From NCBI RefSeq assembly GCF_002261225.1, contig NZ_NEVM01000001.1:930001-994000 (forward strand): a stretch of DNA of 64,000 nt, given 5' to 3'. This document shows, one piece after another, positions 1 to 6,654 of the stretch (position 1 is its first letter; each line of letters begins with the position of its first letter). Source of the DNA: Bordetella genomosp. 10 (GTDB taxonomy: Bacteria; Pseudomonadota; Gammaproteobacteria; Burkholderiales; Burkholderiaceae_B). The position numbers and the translations under genes are program-made. The notes under the pieces were generated by a model. The model was given only the letters and a program-made list of their open reading frames with translations, did no database searches and was not told the origin of the DNA.

Positions 1-244
1 CCGGGCGCGCCCGCAGCCAGTTGCCGCCGATCCAGACGTGGTGGTCGCGACGCCATTCCCAATGGCCCGGCGCCCAGACATATCCCGGCCGCGGCGCGGG
101 CACCACTTCCACGCGCGGAGGCGGCGGCGCGACGCCGATGCTGATGCTGACGTCGGTATGCGCCGAGGCCGGCGCCGTCATGGCGCCCAGGCTGACGATC
201 AACGCGATACCGGCGGACGTGGCAAGCTTGGCGATGGTTTTCAT
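1..244 (-). CDS. Secreted YXWXGXW-type protein, 3' part outside window
   Basis: The gene reads leftwards off the window edge, so only the first 81 codons are visible. The start is supported by AAGGAG seven bases before the ATG. A signal peptide spans about residues 1-28 (MKTIAKLATSAG... ending PASAH). It is followed by a proline-rich stretch (APPPPRVEVVPAPRPGY) and then W-x-x-G-x-W spacing (YVWAPGHWEW, HHVWIGGNW). Tandem Trp/Gly motifs of this kind mark small secreted proteins of the YXWXGXW-repeat family, whose function is unknown to me. It is divergent from the gene at 633. The C-terminus cannot be judged. Confidence 0.7.
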   Translation of the reverse strand, partial: MKTIAKLATSAGIALIVSLGAMTAPASAHTDVSISIGVAPPPPRVEVVPAPRPGYVWAPGHWEWRRDHHVWIGGNWLRARP

Positions 245-632
245 AGTCCTGCTCCTTCCTCGAACTGGCATCCGGGTATGGATGCGTGCAGTGCGATTTC
301 ATTATCCGAGCATCGCGCCGCCGCGGAAGCGCCGCGCCCGCCGCGTTCATTTCAGTCGATTTCGGAAACGGAAATCATGAAATCCGTTGAAACCGGACCG
401 GCGATATGCAGGCCCTCGGGCCCTGGCGGCCCCGGGTTTCCTGCCGCATCCCGGGCACGATGCCCGCGTCGCCTCGCCGCGATGTCCTGCGTCCGGCGCC
501 CCGGCCGGATTCTTCGCGCGAAGGGATAATATGGCCGTTCGCGGGCATCTGGCCTGGCGCCCCTGGCGCGACGGGCGCTGAGCGCCGTTCCGCCGTTTCG
601 CCCATTCGCCGCTTATCGAGGAGATCCGCATC
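245..632. other. Divergent intergenic region, 388 bases
   Basis: This lies between two divergent genes and should carry both promoters. Open frames exist on both strands but have no homology signal and overlap each other. A GATAAT hexamer at 525-530 could be a -10 element for the rightward gene, with no convincing -35. AGGAGAT at 620-626 is the ribosome binding site of the next gene. I see nothing else. Confidence 0.4.
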
Positions 633-1292
633 ATGTCACTGGCCGCAAAAGAAGCCGTGGGCGCCGCGTTCAGCGCGGCGGCCATGCGGCACGCGCAGGC
701 GCGCACCTGGGAGGCGACCGAGCGGATCGCCGCCCTGATCCGTCCCGGCATGCGCGAATCCGAGGCCATCGCCGCGAGCAAGGAGATGTTGGCGGCCTGT
801 GGCATGGACCGGATCTGGCACCCGGTGTTGATCCGCTTCGGCGCCAACACCTTGCTCACGTTCGGCGAGCGCCCCGAGACCGACCCCGTGCTGGGCGAGG
901 ACGACATCTATTTCATCGACATCGGCATCGTGTGGCAGGGCCACGAGGGCGATTGCGGCATGACGCGCGCCACGGGGCAGGACCCCGACATGCGGCGCTG
1001 CGTGGAGGACGTGAAGCGCCTGCACGACATCGTGCAGCGGCATTGGCGCGAGGCCCGCGTCAGCGGCCAGGCGCTTTATCGGTTCGCCCAGGAACAGGCG
1101 CGCGCCATGGGCTGGGTGTTGAACATGGGGATGAAGGGACACCGCGTCAGCGATTTCCCGCACGCCATCTACAAGGCCGGCAAGCTGGCCGACCTGGACG
1201 ACACGCCCAGCGCCGGCCTGTGGATACTGGAAATCCAGATCGCGCATCCGACCCGGCCCTTCGGCGCCTTCCACGAAGACCTGCTGGAATAA
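633..1292 (+). CDS. M24-family metallopeptidase-like protein (single catalytic domain)
   Basis: At 219 aa this is only the pita-bread catalytic fold of the M24 family, without the N-terminal domain of aminopeptidase P or creatinase. All five dinuclear-metal ligands can be placed: D96 (FIDIG), D107 (EGDCG), H170 (KGHRVSDFPH), E200 (ILEIQ) and E215 (FHEDL). H177 matches the catalytic histidine of methionine aminopeptidase. The ligand spacing is close to that of bacterial methionine aminopeptidase, but the GHGIG motif is changed to GHRVS and the protein ends right after the last ligand. It is probably a cytosolic dipeptidase or amidohydrolase-like enzyme; the substrate cannot be told. AGGAGAT supports the start. 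It stands alone, ahead of the iron-signalling genes. Confidence 0.75.
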   Translation: MSLAAKEAVGAAFSAAAMRHAQARTWEATERIAALIRPGMRESEAIAASKEMLAACGMDRIWHPVLIRFGANTLLTFGERPETDPVLGEDDIYFIDIGIVWQGHEGDCGMTRATGQDPDMRRCVEDVKRLHDIVQRHWREARVSGQALYRFAQEQARAMGWVLNMGMKGHRVSDFPHAIYKAGKLADLDDTPSAGLWILEIQIAHPTRPFGAFHEDLLE

Positions 1293-1383
1293 TCCCGGCG
1301 CCCGGCCGAGCGCCGTGCTCGCCGGTTTGTCGTCCGCCCGCCACGCGCATGAAACCTTGCTTACGCGGAGAGGGGTTCATGAA

Positions 1384-1405
1384 TATAATGCGAACCATTC
1401 GTATT
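1384..1405 (+). promoter_or_regulatory. Fur box overlapping a consensus -10 element
   Basis: A perfect TATAAT lies at 1384-1389. It overlaps the inverted repeat AATGCGAA-CCA-TTCGTATT (1387-1405; 7 of 8 positions pair), which has the look of a Fur box. Fur bound here would cover the -10 and the predicted start of transcription near 1396. No good -35 is visible, which suits an activator-dependent or weak basal promoter. This implies iron repression of the downstream sigma, anti-sigma and receptor genes. Confidence 0.7.
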
Positions 1406-1408
1406 TGA

Positions 1409-1942
1409 ATGGCGAACGCGCCCGTGTCTGAAACCCCGCGACTTTCCCGGCAGGCGGTCGGCACCCTCTACATCGACAACCGCGGCTGGCTCCAGGGCTG
1501 GCTGCGCGGCAAGCTGGGCGACGCGCATCTGGCGGCCGATTTCGTGCATGACACCTTCGTGCGCCTGCTGGCCCGTCCGCGGACGACGCAGGAATTGCGC
1601 GAGCCGCGCGCCTTCCTGCGCACGGTGGCGTCCGGCTTGTTGATCGACCACTGGCGCCGCCAGGACCTGGAGCGCGCCTGGCTGCAAGCCTGGGAAGGCT
1701 TGCCCGAGGACACGCATCCCAGCGCCGAGACCCAGGCCATGCTGCTGCAGACGCTGCAGACCGTGGACGCCATGCTGGCGCGCCTGGGCGAACGCACGCG
1801 CGAGGCCTTCCTGCTCCAGCAGGTGCACGGCTGTTCGCAGGGCGAGATCGCGCAGCGCCTGGGCGTGTCCGACCGCATGGTCCGCAAGTACCTGTCGGCG
1901 GCCATGCTGGGCTGCCTGCAAATCTCCATGGCGGGCGCTTGA
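1409..1942 (+). CDS. FecI-like ECF sigma factor
   Basis: This iron-starvation extracytoplasmic-function sigma factor should direct RNA polymerase to the receptor gene downstream. Region 2 is seen in LAADFVHDTFVRLLARP and PRAFLRTVASGLLIDHWRR. Region 4 is a helix-turn-helix around GEIAQRLGVSDRMVRKYL. Length (177 aa) is normal for FecI/PvdS types. The start is uncertain. ATG 1409 follows the Fur box by four bases with no Shine-Dalgarno. GTG 1421 (GTGTCTGAA) is an alternative, and the second FecI homologue in this window also begins with GTGTCTGAA. It is followed 49 bases later by a FecR gene, the standard sigma/anti-sigma order. Confidence 0.9.
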   Translation: MANAPVSETPRLSRQAVGTLYIDNRGWLQGWLRGKLGDAHLAADFVHDTFVRLLARPRTTQELREPRAFLRTVASGLLIDHWRRQDLERAWLQAWEGLPEDTHPSAETQAMLLQTLQTVDAMLARLGERTREAFLLQQVHGCSQGEIAQRLGVSDRMVRKYLSAAMLGCLQISMAGA

Positions 1943-1991
1943 TGCCCGTCCTCGTCATCCACGCGGCCCCGGCGGCCACGCGCTTCCGTCC

Positions 1992-3005
1992 ATGAAACCG
2001 GCTGCCTTGAAGCTGCCGCAAGGCGCGGGTGGCGCCGTCGACTTCGACAGCATGCGGCAGGCCGCCGACTGGTACGCGCTGCTGACCAGCGACGCGGCCG
2101 GCGAGGACGACCGGCGCGATTGGCAGGCATGGCTGGCGCAATCGACCGCGCATCGCCAGGCATGGGCGGGCGTGGAATCCATCAACCGGCAATTCGTCAT
2201 GCTGACGGGCAGCGGCGCCGCGCGCCAGGCCACCGCCAGCGCGCTGGACGCCGGCCAGGTCTCGGCGCGGCGCCGGCGCCGGATGCTGCGCGGCCTGCTG
2301 GTGGCGGGCGGCGTCTTCGGCCTGGCGGCCGGCGCCGGCCGCATCGCGCCCGTGCGCCGTCTGATCGCGGGCCTGCGCGCCGACCAGCAGACCGCGCTCG
2401 GCGAGATCCGCGAACTGACGCTGCCCGACGGCAGCCTGGCCTGGCTCAATACGGCTTCCGCCCTGCAAGTGCGCTACGACGACAGCGTGCGCCGCATCGT
2501 CCTGCTGTACGGCGAGGTCCTGATCCGCACCGCCCCCGACGCGCGCCGTCCCATGCTGGTGGAAACCGGGCAGGGCGTGCTGCGGCCGCTGGGCACGCGC
2601 TTCGACGTGCGCCAGGAGGAGGACGCGGCGACCCGGCTGGCGGTGCTGGAGGGGCGCGTGGAAGTGCGCCTGCATGCCGGCGGCGGCGCGCCGCGCGTGA
2701 TCGAGGCGGGCCAGCAGGTGCGCTTCGACAGCCGGATGGGGCCGGTCGAGCCCGCGCCCCCCGGCCTGGACGCATGGCGCCGCAATATGCTGCTGGCGGA
2801 CGACATGACCCTGGGGAGCATGACCGAAACCCTGGCGCGCTATCGGGTGGGCATCCTTGGCTGCGATCCGCGGGTGGCCGACCTGCGCGTGACCGGCGGC
2901 TATCCCCTGAGCGATACGGACCAGGCGCTGCGCATGCTGGCGGCGGCGCTGCCCGTCAGGATCCGCAGCCCGCTGCCGTGGTGGACCCTTATCGAACCCA
3001 GATAG
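1992..3005 (+). CDS. FecR-like anti-sigma / signal transducer
   Basis: This inner-membrane regulator relays the state of the receptor to the sigma factor encoded just upstream. It has an N-terminal FecR helical domain (about 15-75, AADWYALLTSDAA), a single hydrophobic segment after an Arg cluster (RRRRR, then about 99-118), a periplasmic FecR domain (about 135-240, with LPDGSLAWLNTASALQVRY) and a C-terminal STN-like end (LGCDPRVADLRVTGGYPL). Length of 337 aa is typical. The receptor downstream has the matching N-terminal STN signalling domain, so all three parts of a Fec-type cell-surface signalling system are present in order. Confidence 0.9.
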   Translation: MKPAALKLPQGAGGAVDFDSMRQAADWYALLTSDAAGEDDRRDWQAWLAQSTAHRQAWAGVESINRQFVMLTGSGAARQATASALDAGQVSARRRRRMLRGLLVAGGVFGLAAGAGRIAPVRRLIAGLRADQQTALGEIRELTLPDGSLAWLNTASALQVRYDDSVRRIVLLYGEVLIRTAPDARRPMLVETGQGVLRPLGTRFDVRQEEDAATRLAVLEGRVEVRLHAGGGAPRVIEAGQQVRFDSRMGPVEPAPPGLDAWRRNMLLADDMTLGSMTETLARYRVGILGCDPRVADLRVTGGYPLSDTDQALRMLAAALPVRIRSPLPWWTLIEPR

Positions 3006-3034
3006 GCGCGGATCCGCCGAAGCCGCGTTCGTCC

Positions 3035-3069
3035 AAGGCCAAGGCCGAGGCCGAGGCCAAGGCGAGGCC
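3035..3069. repeat. Hexameric tandem repeat (A/G)AGGCC
   Basis: Nearly six copies of AAGGCC/GAGGCC lie in the 133-base gap between the anti-sigma and receptor genes. It is noncoding. It may be a simple slippage-prone tract; no clear promoter accompanies it. Confidence 0.6.
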
Positions 3070-3138
3070 GCCGGTTCCGGATTTTGCCGTCTCGTCCGGC
3101 ATGGAGGGTGATTCCCTCAACGCCGAGAGTCCTCCCTC

Positions 3139-5541
3139 ATGTTCTCCTTGTCCCGTTTCCTCGCCCGCCCGGGCGCCCGCCCGCTGGCGCTGGCCGCCGC
3201 GACGGCGCTGCCCGCCGTCTTCCTGGCCGCGCCGGCCCACGCCGCCGGCGAACAGACCTACGCCATTCCCCCCGGCACCTTGAACCAGGCGCTCAATGCC
3301 TTTTCCGCCGCCTCCGACACGCCGGTCAGCGCGGGCGGCGACCTGACGCGCGGCAAGACCAGCGCGGGCCTGAACGGCCGCTACACGGTGGAAGAGGGCC
3401 TGGCCCGGTTGCTGCAAGGCAGCGGCCTGGAAGCCTATCGCCAGCCGGGCGTGGACAGCTATCTGCTGCGCCCCGCCCCGGCGCCCGCCACCACCACGCT
3501 GCCGACGGTCAATGTCGTGGGCGCCGCGCAAAGCCCCACCGGCCCCGGCCAGGGCTTCGTCGCCGAGACCAGCCTGGCCGGCGCCAAGACCAATACGTCG
3601 CTGCTGGAAACGCCGCAGACGATCAGCGTGACGACGCGCGCGCAACTGGACGCGCAGCAGGCCACCAACCTGACGCAGGCCGCGCGCTACATCCCCGGCG
3701 TCTACTTCGGCGACAACACCGACACCCGCAACGAATACTTCAAGGCTCGCGGCTTCACCCTGGACCAGTACCAGGACGGGCTCAAGCTGCTGACCCAGGG
3801 CGCGTGGATAGAGAACAAGGTCGATCCGTTCTTCCTCGACCGCATCGAGGTGCTGGAGGGGCCGTCGTCCGGCCTGTACGGCCAGTCTTCGCCGGGCGGC
3901 CTGGTCAACCTGGTGAGCAAGCGGCCCACCGATACGCCCTTCGGCCAGATCCAGTTGCAGACCGGCACGTACGGCCGCGCGCAACTGGGCGTGGACGTGG
4001 GGGGACGCCTGAACGACGACGGCTCCCTGACCTATCGCGTCACCGGCCTGGCCCGCGACACCGGCACCCAGGTCGACCGCATGCGCGAACAGCGCGTGGC
4101 GATCGCCCCGGCCATTACGTGGAAGAGCGCCGATACCCGTTTCACGCTGCTGGCCAGCTATCTCAAGGATCCGGAAGGCGGATTCTGGAGTTCGCTGCCC
4201 TATTCCGGCACGCTGCTGGACAACCCGGCGCTGCCCGGCGGCAAGCTGTCGCGCCGCCTGAACACGGGCCAGCCCGATTACGAGGACTTCAAGCGCGAGC
4301 GCGGCTCCCTCGGCTACGAATTCGAGCACCGCTTCAACGACAGGCTGACGGTGAAGCAGAACTTCCGTTATTCCTACGTCGACTCCACCTACAACGCGCT
4401 GCAAGCCTACAAGTTCGTCTCCGGCACGTCGATGCTGATGCGCGACAACTACATGTACAGCGGCCGCGCCAACAGCGTGTCGCTGGACAACCAGGCCTTG
4501 TTCGACTTCCGGACCGGGCCGCTCGTCCACAAGGCGCTGGCCGGCCTGGACTACCAGTACGTCGACCGCCACGACTTCTCGCGCTACGGCGCCGGGCCCG
4601 ACCTGAACGTGCTGGCGCCCGACTACGGCATGACCATCACCGACCCCAAGGTGAACCTGAACCGCCAGCAGACGTTCCAGCAATGGGGCGTCTATGCGCA
4701 GGACCAGATCGGCCTGGACCGCCTGCAACTGACCCTGACCGGCCGCCAGGACCGCGCCGTCAGCGTTTCGCGCAACAACCTGACCTCGGCGCGCACCGAC
4801 CAGGACGACAGCAAGTTCACCGGCCGCGCCGGCCTGAGCTACCAGTTCGACAGCGGCGTGGCGCCGTACGTCAGCTACTCGACCTCGTTCAATCCCAGCA
4901 CCGGCAGCAGTTTCGGCGGCGACGCGTTCAAGCCGACCACCGGCCAGCAGTACGAAGCCGGGGTCAAGTACAAGCCGCAAGGCTGGGACGGCCTGTTCAC
5001 CGCGTCGGTCTTCGACCTGAAGCAGCAGAACGTGCTGACCACCGACCCCGTCCACTCGGGCTACCAGGTGCAGACCGGCGAGGTGCGCGTGCGCGGCGTC
5101 GAGCTGTCGGCGGTGAGCAACCTGAGCGACAGCGTCAGCATGACGGCGTCCTACACGCACTTGAATCCCGAGGTGACCAAGGACAACGCGGGACTGGAAG
5201 GCAACGATCCGGCCGACGTGCCGCGCAACAACGCCAAGCTGTGGGTGGACTACACCGTGCGCAGCGGGCCGCTGGCGGGCCTGGGCGTGGGCGGCGGCGT
5301 GCGCTACATCGGCAGCCAGTACGCCGACACCGCCAACGTCTACAAGATCGGCGACGCGGTGTTGTTCGACGCGGCGCTGCGCTACGACCTCGGCTACCTG
5401 AATTCCCGGCTCAAGGGGTGGAACGTGTCGATCAACGCCGCCAACATCGCGGACAAGGTCTACGTGTCGGATTGCTCGGACATCAGTTGCCGCTGGGGCC
5501 AGGGCCGCACGATCTACGCGACGGTGGACTACCGCTGGTGA
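3139..5541 (+). CDS. TonB-dependent siderophore receptor with STN signalling domain
   Basis: This outer-membrane receptor should import a ferric siderophore with TonB-ExbBD energy. It has a signal peptide (1-36, ending AAPAHAA), an STN secretin/TonB N-terminal domain (about 40-112, YAIPPGTLNQALNAFS), a TonB-box-like PTVNVVGAA near 122-130, a plug domain (ETPQTISVTTR; VLEGPSSGLYGQSSPGGLVNLVSK) and a beta-barrel ending in aromatic YATVDYRW. At 800 aa it matches FpvA/FoxA-type siderophore transducers. A late loop carries two cysteines (SDCSDISCRW). The STN domain and position after FecI-FecR show it is a transducer. The siderophore cannot be named from sequence alone. Confidence 0.93.
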   Translation: MFSLSRFLARPGARPLALAAATALPAVFLAAPAHAAGEQTYAIPPGTLNQALNAFSAASDTPVSAGGDLTRGKTSAGLNGRYTVEEGLARLLQGSGLEAYRQPGVDSYLLRPAPAPATTTLPTVNVVGAAQSPTGPGQGFVAETSLAGAKTNTSLLETPQTISVTTRAQLDAQQATNLTQAARYIPGVYFGDNTDTRNEYFKARGFTLDQYQDGLKLLTQGAWIENKVDPFFLDRIEVLEGPSSGLYGQSSPGGLVNLVSKRPTDTPFGQIQLQTGTYGRAQLGVDVGGRLNDDGSLTYRVTGLARDTGTQVDRMREQRVAIAPAITWKSADTRFTLLASYLKDPEGGFWSSLPYSGTLLDNPALPGGKLSRRLNTGQPDYEDFKRERGSLGYEFEHRFNDRLTVKQNFRYSYVDSTYNALQAYKFVSGTSMLMRDNYMYSGRANSVSLDNQALFDFRTGPLVHKALAGLDYQYVDRHDFSRYGAGPDLNVLAPDYGMTITDPKVNLNRQQTFQQWGVYAQDQIGLDRLQLTLTGRQDRAVSVSRNNLTSARTDQDDSKFTGRAGLSYQFDSGVAPYVSYSTSFNPSTGSSFGGDAFKPTTGQQYEAGVKYKPQGWDGLFTASVFDLKQQNVLTTDPVHSGYQVQTGEVRVRGVELSAVSNLSDSVSMTASYTHLNPEVTKDNAGLEGNDPADVPRNNAKLWVDYTVRSGPLAGLGVGGGVRYIGSQYADTANVYKIGDAVLFDAALRYDLGYLNSRLKGWNVSINAANIADKVYVSDCSDISCRWGQGRTIYATVDYRW

Positions 5542-5592
5542 GCGCGGCCGGCCGCGTCGGGGGGCGTATGAAGGCCGGCATCGAGAGCCGGC

Positions 5593-6636
5593 TCAAGGCC
5601 TGACGACCACCTTGCCGACGTGCCGCCGCGTTTCCACGGCTTCATGCGCGGAAGCGATATCGTCCAGGGGATAGGCATGGATGGCGGGATGCCGCAGCGC
5701 GTCGGCGGCCAGCCAGGCGGTCAGGTCGGCGATGGCGCGGCGCTTTTCCGCCGCGGGCAGGGTGTAGATGAGCAGGAAGGCCACCTGGAGGTTGCGGCGC
5801 ATCAGCGCCCGCACGGGAAAGGCCGGCTCCAGGTTGGTGTCGGAAGCGTAGACCGCCAGGCGGCCGTTGACCGCGGCCAGTTCCACGTCGGCCGCGAGGT
5901 TGGCGGCGAAGTCCAGGTCGACGATGCCGTCGAAACCGCGATAGGTCGCGGCATTGCCCGTCGCGCCATCGGCCGGCCCGGGGCGCGCGCCGCCGTCCGG
6001 CGCCTGCGCCGCCAGCCATTCGCGCGCGTGCAGCGGCAGATCGGCGCCGCGCCGCACGGTGGCGATGCCGGCGGCCTGCGCCACGGCCGCCTGGCTGTCG
6101 TTGGAGACCGTGCCCAGCACGCGGGCGCCGCGCAGGCGCGCCATCTGCGCGGCGTAGAAACCGACCGCGCCCACCGCACCATGCACCAGGATATCGCGGC
6201 CGGGCGCGGCGCCGGCGCGGTCGGCGCAGAACCAAGCGGTCAGGGCCGGCACGCCCAGCGCCGCGCCGACCTCGAAGGACACGTTGCCGGGCAGGGGCAC
6301 GGCCAGGGCCTCGGGCACCGTGGTCCATTCGGCGGCGGTGCCGCCGGCGCGGTCGAGCTGGCATTCGTAAAGCCAGACGCGCTGGCCCACGCGCGCCGGG
6401 TCCACGCCGGGGCCGACGGCCTCGACCGTGCCCGCGCCGTCGTGATGCGGAATCACCCGCGGCCAGGGCTGCGGCCGCGGGCTGTTGCCGCCGCGCGCCT
6501 TCACGTCGGAGGGATTGATGCCCGAGGCCGCGATGCGCACCCGCAGCATGCCGGGGCCGGGATCCTCGGAAGGAAGGTCGCCGACGCGCAGTACGGCCCG
6601 CGCCGGGCCTTGTGTCTCGTAATACGCCGCCCGCAT
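5593..6636 (-). CDS. MDR-family NADPH:quinone reductase / zinc-free alcohol dehydrogenase-like
   Basis: This is a medium-chain dehydrogenase/reductase of the quinone oxidoreductase branch. The N-terminal GroES-like domain shows VRIAASGINPSDVKARGG and VIPHHDGAGTVEAVGPGV. The Rossmann domain has the nucleotide-binding HGAVGAVGFYAAQMA. The structural-zinc cysteines of classical alcohol dehydrogenases are absent, as expected for quinone reductases. It ends in the usual HVGKVVVRP. AGGAGAC supports the start. It lies 18 bases after the acyl-CoA dehydrogenase gene on the same strand, so the two are probably co-transcribed; a role in reducing an enoyl or quinone intermediate is only inferred. Confidence 0.85.
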   Translation of the reverse strand: MRAAYYETQGPARAVLRVGDLPSEDPGPGMLRVRIAASGINPSDVKARGGNSPRPQPWPRVIPHHDGAGTVEAVGPGVDPARVGQRVWLYECQLDRAGGTAAEWTTVPEALAVPLPGNVSFEVGAALGVPALTAWFCADRAGAAPGRDILVHGAVGAVGFYAAQMARLRGARVLGTVSNDSQAAVAQAAGIATVRRGADLPLHAREWLAAQAPDGGARPGPADGATGNAATYRGFDGIVDLDFAANLAADVELAAVNGRLAVYASDTNLEPAFPVRALMRRNLQVAFLLIYTLPAAEKRRAIADLTAWLAADALRHPAIHAYPLDDIASAHEAVETRRHVGKVVVRP

Positions 6637-6654
6637 GCCGGTCTCCTTTTCCCT

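Noticed and set aside
1379..1408. Nine-codon frame MNIMRTIRI as a real leader peptide
   Set aside because: It lies on the Fur box and upstream of the predicted transcription start, so it may never be transcribed. Kept only as an observation.
2989..5160. 723-codon frame opposite the first receptor
   Set aside because: Antisense shadow of a gene with signal peptide, STN, plug and barrel.
5543..5592. Bidirectional terminator between the first receptor and the quinone reductase
   Set aside because: GCCGGC-type stems are present but there is no T-tract on either strand, and such short GC stems are common here.
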